From Pyricularia pennisetigena (taxonomy: Eukaryota > Ascomycota > Sordariomycetes > Magnaporthales > Pyriculariaceae): a DNA stretch of 64,000 bases. The stretch is from assembly GCF_004337985.1 (NCBI RefSeq), contig NW_021940920.1:1782549-1846548 (forward strand), given 5' to 3'. The position numbers and the translations under genes are program-made. The notes below the pieces were generated by a model. The model was not told the DNA's origin. It did not search any database and worked only from the letters and a program-made list of their open reading frames with translations. Each line of letters begins with the position of its first letter. Position 1 is the stretch's first letter. Below, piece by piece: positions 31,995-42,097 of this stretch.

Positions 31995-32538
31995 TTACTT
32001 GGATACCGCAGCAGCGAGATCAGCCAAGGCCTCACGACGCTTGAATTTGGCGTCCTCAATGACGCCAGCGTCGGCGTCACTCGAGAAGTTTCCACTCCAC
32101 GTCACAAAGGTGCTACCCTCGTGCTTGCCAGAGGTGATGGGGTACAGACGGATCGTGCTGAGGACTGAGGTGTACGTGAGCTCCGGGGAGGCGGTGATGA
32201 CCGAGTACGTAATGTAGTGGTTGATGGTCTGGAGAAGAGAAACGAGTACAGACGGCTGGTCAGTCACAATCCTGGATACACACGTCGTACGAACAGGGTA
32301 TTCAATTGGGGCTTACAGAGTGCTCCTCCTGCTTCACGTCGAGTACTGTGCCGTCCTTGAAGGTCCACTTGACGAGGTCCGTGTCTGGCGAGGCGCCCTT
32401 GATCCACTCGGACTTGTCGAGCTTGCTCCAAAACTTGCTAAAGTCCTGGAGCTTGATCAGGTGCCAGACCTGGGAGAGAGGCGCGTCAATGACGGCCGAT
32501 TCGAGGACGCTGGCGGCGGTGGGGATTGAGGAAGACAT
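31995..32538 (-). CDS. SRPBCC/START-like lipid- or ligand-binding protein
   Basis: Exons 32317..32538 and 31995..32228 (intron GTAAGC..CAG) give 151 aa. The N-terminus has the Bet v1/polyketide-cyclase-like signature: ESAVIDAPLSQVWHLI, then DFSKFWSKLDKSEW. The second exon gives alternating beta strands (TINHYITYSVI, STFVTWSGNF) and a long C-terminal helix. Length and order fit the SRPBCC fold with a hydrophobic cavity. There is no signal peptide, so it is cytosolic. The ligand is unknown. The 5' end faces the insertion site of the transposon, with 408 bases in between. Confidence 0.85.
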
Positions 32539-32937
32539 GATGATGCTGATATGGATGGATGTTCAAGAAGTTATTTTGTGTTTTTTCTCTCTTATTTTTT
32601 TCTTGTGGTGATTGTTATGGGTCTGAGTCTGGGTCGGTCGTGATTTTTCTGGAGCTGGAGCTGGAAGTGCAAGTGGAAGATATAATGGAACCAAGGGTCC
32701 CTCGTGTTTGTCCCTCTTTGCGCTCCTTAGCTACACCACTTTTTAGCCCACATTTATAATGACGTCGACTACTGGTTGAGGAAGGTGGGGAGGGGCGCCT
32801 CGAATTTTCGACAGGGTTCGGGTTATTTCTTTGCAAAAAGCAGAGCACAATTGAGTTTGAGTAAACCCGTCAATCGCTGTGGTATCTCTCGAGATATTTC
32901 TCCACCTAGTCTGCCAATCTCGATCCTATAAGCTACA
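32539..32937. promoter_or_regulatory. Former divergent promoter: SRPBCC gene and lost sugar transporter
   Basis: The 399 bases lie between the SRPBCC start codon (minus) and the ATG at 32938 (plus), the left copy of the transposon target duplication. Before insertion this ATG was continuous with the sugar-transporter sequence now at 42098 onward. The last 60 bases are C/T-rich, as in a fungal 5' leader. Confidence 0.55.
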
Positions 32938-32946
32938 ATGGGTAAG
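32938..32946. repeat. Target-site duplication, left copy
   Basis: ATGGGTAAG, repeated exactly at 42089..42097. Both copies are 11 bases outside the identical terminal inverted repeat cores. Confidence 0.85.
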
Positions 32947-32993
32947 GAGTTCAGACATGAGCCCGGTTCAGAAACTCGCTGGAGGGGGTTCAG
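32947..32993. repeat. Terminal inverted repeat, left
   Basis: The outer 11 bases (GAGTTCAGACA) match the other end at only 5 of 11 positions; the inner 36 bases (32958..32993) match the right end perfectly in inverted orientation. Confidence 0.9.
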
Positions 32994-32999
32994 GATCCA

Positions 33000-35689
33000 A
33001 ATTGAGTTAGCGGCCCATTTATTTTCTAAACCCCCTTCAACTTTATAGATTTTAATTGGTCAAATATATTAAGTAGCCCCATTTAGAAAAAGTGATTCAC
33101 GTGCTGTCAATAACGTACACCGCATCTACCCCGCGTATGCGCCGCGTATGGCATTATTTTCTGATTTTTTATTACCACCACCATTTTTTATCACCACCAC
33201 CACCACCACCACCACCACCAATAACAACAACAATAATAACAACAACAGCAATAATAACAGTACGTATAACCAGTTTTATACGTTTAAATTAATTAATTTT
33301 ATCGTTTTATAACGAAAATTCGTATTATTATTCAATATTTCGAACATGCGCGAAACGCGCGCATGTTTTGCGTTTCGCGTAAGCTTTTTATCAAATCATT
33401 TCACCCACCATTCACTTTTTCAACTTTATTTCATTTCCGCCTTAACCCTACCCGTTATTTTAGTTTAAACCGCCCTCCGCACCATTATATATTATACTTT
33501 ATAAATATGCAATTTATATATTAAGCATTTGCTAACCATATATAAAATATACAAATGATTAAAATGGCACGTTAACAGAATTGGAACTTCCCCAATTGGT
33601 TAACCGCAATGGTAAATACTTTTTATTTACCCATACCGTGCTCGTGCTGTATATATGTTAACCGTATGCAAAAGGACACTAATTTGCAAAACTTTAATCG
33701 AAATACCGTTTTTTATGTAAACGATAACGGCTGGATTGTTGGTAAATATTAGCAGTGCATATACGCCGTATATGCGGGATATTTACATTTTATAGGCTTT
33801 ATTAAATATAAAAACAAAAATTACATTAAACGTAAATTTATATCCAAATCCATGGTTTGTGCGATGCATATATATAATTAATATACGTATAAAATACCAC
33901 CGAAAAAATGGTAAAAAGGAGGTGACCGAGGAGCAGTTTGCTAGTGCGGCCCCCATATACCTGGCGTATGCAAAACATATACTAATACCACCGCAATATG
34001 CCCCCACCCTTTTATTCACCTTAATAAAACCAATATTTTAATGTAAATATTTTTTCCTACCATATGCTATATATATGTTTACTATATACAATTGTATAAT
34101 AAGTACAAACATTAACGTTATTTGCGGTGCGATTTACAAAAGCAATGGAGAAATAAGTATTTACTATGTATTTCCAATATATATGCCTAATATACGCGAT
34201 TAACAAACAATTTAGCTTACCCGCCACATAAAAAACGAATACCCTGGAATTGGTAAATATAATTAAAACATATAATATATATATACATTTTATTAATACC
34301 ATTTTAATTGCAAAAAGTATTCGCGCCAATATAATAAAGGACGAAAAGCGTGCGGGCCGCAAATAAATATATCCAATGCACAATATATACCCTGTATATA
34401 CTAACTATTTACAGGGCCATCCTTCGTTTTGTAACAACCAACCAGTGGGCGAAATTTCGTGTGGAGAAAAAAAATCTTAAATAAATAAACAAATGCACTG
34501 CATATATAGGGTAAATACATTAATAATACACAAATTAGGATACCAATAAACCATGGGTTGGGCGGTGGATGCTATTATATCGTTTAAGCAGGGGATTTTT
34601 AATATTAATACTACTGCCCTGCGTGGATTTTTCGCGATAATATATTATTCCAATGCAAATACTAAACATATGCAATGTATTAATATAATTTTAACCAAGC
34701 GACGCTCCTGCTCCCGGCAAAACTAGGACCAATTAAGCTATTATTGTAAATATATGGTTTGCACCTGTTATATATATATATTGGTTAATTTAATAAAAAC
34801 GGATTCATTTAATAAGCAAATTTTTAACGAAAAAGTTGAAAATAAATTTGTGTAACCCATATATATGCATAGTATATAGGCCGCATATGCAGGCGTTCGT
34901 TAATATTTGACAACCGCCTTTCGCGAAAATGCCAAAAAACGTCGACAGGTATATGTTATTTATAGGCCATTTGCTATATATATATATTGCTAATATAACC
35001 AAAACTTTACGCACTCGCGGCGTTTCCAAAAGTAAATTTTATTATTTTTTCCCATTATGTAACATATACAATGCATATGTTAACAATATAACCACAGCGC
35101 CCACCAAATTTAGTAAATATACGCCATGCAAATGCATTCTATATATAATACTAATACACAGTCAACTCGTCGTCTTATTCGCCGCAAAAACAATAAAAAT
35201 AATTTTATTTAAAATAAATATATTTTTAACCTATATGCAGTATATATACAGTGCGTAAACTAATATTAAATAGTTTGGTAAATTATTTTATTCGAATGTA
35301 TAAACGCCGTATATGCAACGCATTAGGGGGATATTTGGACTTGGTCGTACAGTTGATTTTATACCTTAAATATAATTTTAATAAGCATATGCTTAGCATA
35401 TGCGTAATATATGCGCCATATATGCGTTGTATTTATAATTTTAATAGTACCGTTTATGGGTATTTACCACATGTGCGTTGCATATGTATGGCACAAATTT
35501 AATAATAAACGGTTACATAATGGTTATTGGCGTTATACTATAATTTATAATGTGCAATTGGAATGCATACGCATATAATATGGAAGGAAAATCTTTAACT
35601 TTTTTTTTATACTAAATTATATTATAAATTAATATAAATTCTGTTATCGTTTTCGATATATATGTAAATAAATAAATATATATATATAT
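33000..35689. other. Left interior of the transposon, no readable gene
   Basis: Very A+T-rich, full of TA steps and of TATATGC/GCATATA-like words. A CCA-rich tract occurs at about 33173-33220. Short frames (for example 33859..34041 plus) have no recognisable features. It may hold 3' exons of the accessory gene or non-coding filler. Confidence 0.4.
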
Positions 35690-36691
35690 ATTACTTACAA
35701 ATAGCTGCTTTAACCGTCAATTTTTTAACCCGTTTACCCCGGCCAGTATTTTGTATAATATCCGGCTATTAAAACGAGGGTCGAATTGGGAATTGGGGAT
35801 TATATCCCCTTTAAAGTGGCCGTTTGCGTATTGCATATATACCGCTTTTGCGAAGATAAAATATTAGTTTTTTACGCGTATTGGGCCGAATTGCTAATTC
35901 TTTTTCTGGTATTTGCAATAAATTTGCAACATTTTTCCTTACAATTCCCTTTTCCTCCTCCTTTTCCTCCTCCTTTTCCTCCTCCTTTTCCTCCTCCTTT
36001 TCCTCCTCCTTTTCCTCCTCCTTTTCCTCCTCCTTTTTTTCCTTTTTTTTTTTTGTTTTTTGTTTTTGTTCGGGCGTTATAAATATATCGTATTTGCGAA
36101 CGGTTGGCTGGTTTGCGGTTTCATCGTCACTATCGCTTATTTTAAACGGTATTAAAATATTGCTTTTCCGGGTAATTGGCCGTTTAGAAACGGGTAATTG
36201 CCGCGCAATTGCATTACGTTTACCTGGTATAAATATATTATCAGTTGCAGGAATTTGATGTCGATGTAACGCATATGCAATATTTTTAGTTGCAGTTATT
36301 GTAAATTTAATACGGGTACGCGGCCGCGTATCGGATGTTTTTACATGCGATAAATCTGCATTACGTTTCCGGTTTATATTGGAAACGGATCCCTAAATAA
36401 AAGTTAATAAATAATTAAATAAAAAATAATAATAATATATTTACAAATAATTGGCGTTGGAAATGCGAACTATATTTAATACGGAACGATTTATGGGTTA
36501 AAGCGATTCGTTCTGCTGCTTGTGCAATAATATCCAAAAGATATATATACCTAAAAATTATTAATAAAAAAATATAAAGAAAATTTAAAAAAAAAAAACA
36601 CTTACACCGGCTTTTTCGCAAATTTACTTTATTTCCAATGTTGGTCGAGAACGAATTTTTTTAACGCGCTAAATTAATAAACGTTAATAAT

Positions 36692-36730
<39 letters not shown>

Positions 36731-37466
36731 CTTACTTAAATCCAAGTTCTTTTTCGGTTAAACTCGGGTTTTTAGAACTTCCTAATGCCCCTACAAAAGA
36801 TTAGCAAATAAGCGGCGAATATAATATATTACGGTAATGGAATGTATATGCAATACACTTATAAAACCCTGGGTGTTCGCAACGTGAATGCCGGCGAAGG
36901 TCTGTAAATTGTGCGTACGACGCACCACACATTTTACCGCTTTTACCGTTTAAAAACGCCATACATCTATAATAAATTAACATAATATATTTATAAATAT
37001 AAATTAAAATAATTACTTACATTTTTGGAATTACGCTGGATAAATGCAACGGTGGGTTGGGTGGTACTATAAAAAATATTAATATATTATCGTGCACATG
37101 CTGGGCGTATAAACCGCATAAAAGACCAAAGGTAATATTATATTTACACTTACTTTTATCGAGTTTCCCAGCATTCCAATTGGGGTTTTTTTGTTTTGTA
37201 AATATATTAAATATAAATATAAATATAATATATATATTTTGCAAAAAGGGTTATCTTACTTGATGGGACCCAATCCCAATTCGGGTTCGCAATACCTCCA
37301 ATATGGTAACCGTATTTGGAGGTAAATAATGCATTTTCAACGTCTGGAGAAATAAAATCATCTAAATCCTAAATTAATATTAGTATAAATATTTTTAAAC
37401 CATTATTAAATTTATATAAATATATACCAGTTGATTTTCAGATGGTGCCCAATCGTTTTTGCTCAT
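35690..37466 (-). pseudogene. Accessory transposon gene with C2H2 finger and (GGGK)n tract
   Basis: From the ATG at 37466 the minus strand reads MSKNDWAPSENQL, an intron (GTATAT near 37427), then DLDDFISPDVENALF and GYHIGGIANPNWDWVPS, followed by several short exons with GTAAGN donors near 37259, 37152, 37020, 36736, 36606 and 35697. The exon at about 36840-36980 reads GKMCGASYAQFTDLRRHSR followed by CEHPG, a C2H2-type finger of the DLRRH kind. Further exons give LLDIIAQAAERIALTHKSF and a basic tail running into a (GGGK)n tract. No stop interrupts the finger exon; a stop in the exon near 36630 suggests decay. The role, perhaps DNA binding or targeting, is inference. The 3' limit is uncertain. 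Confidence 0.6.
35949..36034 (-). repeat. 12-bp tandem repeat, about 7 copies
   Basis: CCTTTTCCTCCT-type units on the plus strand; on the minus strand, in the frame of the accessory gene, each reads GGGK. Confidence 0.9.
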
Positions 37467-37983
37467 ATTACCGGCGGGAAAAAAATTATATTTAATTCCA
37501 TATGCGATGAATATGCGGAAGTGAAATTTGGAAAAAAAAATTGCAATCGTTGTTAAAAATGGGTTGGCAAATTGAAAAAAAAAGCAATTTCCTTAGGCAA
37601 TGCATATGGATTATTCGCCTATTGCATAGGCTTTATATAAAAAAAAAAAGGAAATGAACGAAAAAAAGTAAAAAAAAAAAAAAAAAGAAAAATTGGAGTT
37701 TTAACCGAGGTAATGCAATATATGTGGAAATAATATAGATTTTTCCAACCACGTTTAATTTCGTATTTTAAATTTAAAACGCTTAAATATAGGGCTAATA
37801 ATAAACGATAATTACTAAACCTAATATAGAAATTAAAACCGAGCTTTTGCAAGGTTAATGGTTTATTAAATTTGAAAATTAAAAATACAAATCGTCCGTC
37901 CAAAAAAAAGGTGTTGGAAAATAATCGTTCGATTTAATGCACATCCGTTGCTTACGCGGTGCATATGGTAAATATTTTGGTTA

Positions 37984-40900
37984 TTATTCCGAATTAATTT
38001 CCTTTTGCAATATTTCACATTCTTTTTTTAACCGTTTAATTTCCAACAGTTTTTTTTTTAATAAACGTTCCTCCTAAAGTTCTTCGATTTTTTTTTGCAA
38101 TTTTATATACGTATTTAATGGTTAAATATTACGTCGTTGTTGCAATATTGTTGCAAATATTATTGTAATATCGTTATTTGCAAACGTAGTAAATGAACGT
38201 TTACCTGTTAATAATTGAAACGTTATATTTGATATTCTTTTGTTTATGCGTTGCAGTTGCGGCTCTGGGTTTGGCACCGGCTCTAATATATCTGCTTTAT
38301 TATTTATACGTTGCAGTTGCGGCTTTGGATCTGGCACCGGCTTTAATATATCTGCTTTATTGTTTATGCGTTGCAGTTGCGGCTTTGGATCTGGCACCGG
38401 CTTTAATATATCTGTTTTATTGTTTATGCGTTGCAGTTACGGCTTTGGATCTGGCACCGGCTTTTATATATCTGCTTCATTGTTTATGCGTTGCAGTTGC
38501 GGCTCTGGATCTGGCACCGGCTTTAATATATCTGCTTTATTATTTATGCGTTGCAGTTGCGGTTCTGGATCTGGCACCGGCTTTTGTATATCTGCTTTAT
38601 TATTTATGCGTTGCAGTTGCGGTTTTGGATCTGGCACCGGCTTTAATATATCTGCTTTATTGTTTATGCGTTGCAATTGCGGCTCTGGATCTGGTACCGG
38701 CTTTAATATATCTGCTTCATTGCTTATACGTTGCAATTACGGTATAGGAATATTATGAATTTAATTTCGTAAAATTGCATGTACGTATTGCCCAGTAAAA
38801 AATATATTATATTTTCTTTTTTTGCGTTAAAAATTGCGGGCAAATCTAGCAATATTTGATCGGTTATCCCATGCAATAGGAATACCATGTTTAAGCGTTA
38901 TTTCGTCTTTTTCGGCTTAAACAAAGCATTTGCGTTCCAACCTAAAAAAAATAAATATAAAAATATTAATATTATTTTTCCCAAATATTTTTAAATATAT
39001 ATATATACTTTTTAATAGCGGCTAAAAGCGGTAATTTTCGCCCAACTGACGAATTATCTTTTGCATGCCCTATTTCGGCGATATTGGTATATTTAAGCGC
39101 TGTTTAACGCTAAAATTGGTTAATATTTGAACAACGTGCAAAAATTGCAGTTTTTAACCAAGGGATTTCCTTTTGTTCAAACCAAACCTTAGTTTTTGGA
39201 TATGTATCAATTATATATTGCATATACGTTTTATATTCGGCTTCCGTTGGTAAATTAATCAATTTTTCAAGCTGTGTCCGCGTTTCACATAAGGGGAATT
39301 TCGTTTTAAAATTCCGGATTATATAAACTGCACAAACAATGTAAATGTATTGGAAATACTCTTTTAATGTTCTGCTTGGATTAAAGGAATTAAAGTATAA
39401 ACCAAATCCTAAATTGTATTTTATTAGTTAATATTTAAATATTAAAAATAACATAATTATATTGCTTACCCAATACTTATATTTGGTTTGCATTAGCTGT
39501 TACTGTTAACCAATTTCCAAATTCACCTCCAAAAATATACCCCCATTTAGCAATTTGACCAAAAATTTGTTAATAAATTGAAAAACAACTTATAAAAAAA
39601 AGCTTCCAATCTTTTTAAGTTTGTGGGTTTATAAAATTGTAAAAATATGCTTGTTTTCGTCCGTTAGGTCGACCTAATAAAATAAAATTAATATATTCCA
39701 TATATAATATAAAAAAATATATGCATTATAAATACGTACGATTTGCTGGACCTTCCCATCCCTTTAAAGAAAAAAGGTTAATAAATCCTGCAACCATTTT
39801 CCAGGATAAATCCATTTTTAAATATTATTATCGACTAAAATGTTTAAACATTGCACGTATAGTGCATATAATAGCAAATCTTTTTTGTGTTAATTGGATA
39901 ATATCCCAAATAAAACGTTGTTCGGGTGGTTTTTGTTGTTGGTTTCGGAATTCCGCATATGCACCTAATATAATATGTATTATTAATATAAATGCAATAT
40001 ATAAAAATTGTGTATACATACCTAAATACCCAGTTCTTTCTGGACTTTCAATAATTCGAAACGCTTTAATTATAAATGCAATTCGACTAAAACAGTTTAA
40101 ATATCCTTCAAATCCACGTAAAACATTTTCGTTACCCCATTTTTGCTTAAACGTTTGAAACGCAATGCTTATAGCAAATGTTCCTATATAGCCAAATTAA
40201 TAAATAAATGAAAATAAAAATAAATAAATAAATAAAAAAAAATAAAATACTAACGTGGTTTTAAAGATAATATTTTTTGCGTTTTAAATGCTGTTAAAAT
40301 ATTTTTTTTAATTTGCATTAATATTCGATTTGGAAAAATTGGGTAATGCGTATGCGATCCACGGGCAAATATAAATATCCAAGGATTCCGTAAATGGTTT
40401 ACTGGAATATAAATATCAAAATTTACTTCGCATTTGCATCGTTTTATTTTACCAATACCGTTGGAATGGCGGAATCCTAACGAAAAAATTAGTATTATAA
40501 ATATATATTTAATATTATAAGGGATATTTACCATAAACTTTGCGTTTATGCAAAGTATTTCCAATATAAGTGCATTATAAAAGATTTTGTTTTAAGCTAC
40601 CATTTTCTGATAAAAATTGCAAATATTGGGTATTTAACCCAATAAACGATAGTGAAAATATTTGTAAAATATACCAAAACTCTGCTAATAATTTATTTGG
40701 GCATAATAATTGCACCTCCTAAAAAAATTAATATATATAATAAATAAATAAATAAATAAATTGACGTACATTATTTTCTCCTCGATAAAAAATAGGTTGG
40801 ATATTCGAACAGGACCATTTTCCTGTTATAGCGTTTTTGCAATGCATTTGCCCGGTTGGATTTAAACTGGCTTTACGTTTCCAAAATTCCAAAAAACCGA

Positions 40901-41793
40901 AAAAAACACTAATATATATTTAATATATAAAATACATACGTTAAACATATACGGCGTACTTACTCCTTTATTTTATTCCGGATATTTTGTTCAACCGTTG
41001 GGGCCGGATGTGTTTGTGCTTTATATTTAAAAATTTATTGTATTCGAAATAATTTAAACCGATTATAAATAATGCAAAAACCACGGAAGTTTGGCCGAAA
41101 ATTGGAATAATGTCGAATTCCGCTGCATTTAAAATTCCAGTGGAATGCATAATGGTTGCTAATATAAAAATTAGTTTTTATATATTAATATTATTATATA
41201 AATTTACCCAAAAAAATTTAGTTTTTTAACGTTCGAATTTCCTATTTTTTTAGGAGTTTGGAAATAAAGGCAATATTGAATTTAAAAAAAAAAAAAAAGA
41301 ATTAGTTATAATATTTGCAATATTAACATTTTAATAAAATAAATATATTTACTCGTTCGACAATTTTTTCTATTTTAGTATTACAAATACTGGTAAAAAT
41401 AAATCCATTTAATTCTATAAACGATATTTACCATAAAATAATATATAAAATTCCCGTTGTTAAAATATTTGGATAATATGGAATAATAATATGGTGTTAA
41501 ATTTCTGTAGCGGTAATTTTATATTTGTTATTTCCGGCAATATAAAAACCAAATTGGCTAATAATTTCCTAATATTTATTAGCGATTAAACACCGCATAT
41601 GCAACGCGCATGCAATATTTATTTCGTTTATATGGCTATTAACCCATAACAATTCCCAAAAATTTTGCATTTTTGGTTGGTTAAAAAGTTTAACATATGC
41701 ATCGTATATGGTTTGCCTTATATTTTCAATTGGAAGATTTTCCAATTATATATGCAAATCCTGTGGGATTTTACCATTTGGAAATAACGGCAT
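37984..41793 (-). pseudogene. Decayed intron-rich transposase gene
   Basis: Reading the minus strand from an ATG at 41793 gives coding-like exons separated by AT-rich introns with good borders (donors GTACGT at 40769, GTATGT at 40021, GTACGT at 39739, GTAAGC at 39469; acceptors TTTAG or ATTAG). The second-quarter exon reads RCKCEVNFDIYIPV, then FARGSHTHYPIFPNRI, a C-x-C .. H-x-H pattern as in FLYWCH/GCM-like zinc fingers of transposases. Later exons read WDIIQLTQKRF and, after two stops, MDLSWKMVAGFINLFSL. The tail carries 20-residue tandem repeats and ends in a coiled-coil-like segment (LLEIKRLKKECEILQKEI). In the first exon three in-frame stops each sit where CAA or CAG would fit. I do not know the DDE positions. 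Confidence 0.75.
38241..38748 (-). repeat. 60-bp tandem repeat (about 8.5 copies) coding 20-aa units
   Basis: Eight to nine head-to-tail copies with an exact 60-base period and only a few substitutions per copy. On the minus strand, in frame with the transposase, each unit reads PDPEPQLQRINNKADILKPV with small changes. No copy carries a stop in this frame. Confidence 0.92.
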
Positions 41794-42041
41794 TATTAAC
41801 CATTTATTTTTGCGTTTTGTTTGTTAGATGCCCAAGCAAAGGTTAAGCAATAAATGGGCGTTGCGTAAAAAAGAAAATTTTTTTTTAATCCCCATTTAAT
41901 CGGTATATTAAATCGCCGATTCCGGGTTTTTATTTTTAATTATTCTTTTTATAGATAGCCAATTAGAATTTGTTATTTTGTTGAATCCCGTGCATCCCTT
42001 TTGGGATTCTGAACCCCCGGTCCTTTTACAGGATCCACTTT

Positions 42042-42088
42042 CTGAACCCCCTCCAGCGAGTTTCTGAACCGGGCTCAACTCGTCCCTC
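42042..42088. repeat. Terminal inverted repeat, right
   Basis: Inverted copy of the left repeat: core 42042..42077 identical over 36 bases; tip ends CTC at 42088 (GAG on the minus strand). Confidence 0.9.
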
Positions 42089-42097
42089 ATGGGTAAG
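42089..42097. repeat. Target-site duplication, right copy
   Basis: ATGGGTAAG, identical to 32938..32946; here it is the first three codons of the sugar-transporter pseudogene. Confidence 0.85.

Larger units (their letters stand above)
32947..42088 (-). mobile_element. 9.1-kb AT-rich DNA transposon, Mutator-like candidate
   Basis: The 9142-bp element is bounded by inverted repeats: a 36-bp core starting TGAGCCCGGTTCAG is identical at 32958..32993 and, inverted, at 42042..42077, each followed outward by 11 bases beginning GAG at the tip. A perfect 9-bp direct duplication (ATGGGTAAG) flanks it. Nine-base duplications, long inverted repeats and a transposase with a C..C..H-x-H zinc motif are features of Mutator-like elements (Hop of Fusarium is a fungal example); I have not located the DDE residues, so the class is inferred. 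The interior is strikingly A+T-rich compared with flanking DNA and carries two decayed minus-strand genes with recognisable introns. Frames are broken by stops, so it is probably no longer autonomous. Alternative: another intron-rich fungal superfamily such as KDZ. Confidence 0.85.

Noticed and set aside
38241..38748. Possible CRISPR-like array
   Set aside because: Units are contiguous with a 60-base period and no unique spacers; the host is a eukaryote.
38193..38758. Two long plus-strand frames over the 60-bp repeats (hydrophobic or Cys/Gly-rich)
   Set aside because: They are shadows of the minus-strand 20-residue repeat, which is in frame with the transposase exons; any multiple-of-three repeat stays open in several frames.
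32947..42088. Reading the AT-rich block as mitochondrial or viral insertion
   Set aside because: Inverted repeats, target duplication and spliceosomal-type introns point to a nuclear DNA transposon; no mitochondrial or viral gene was recognised.
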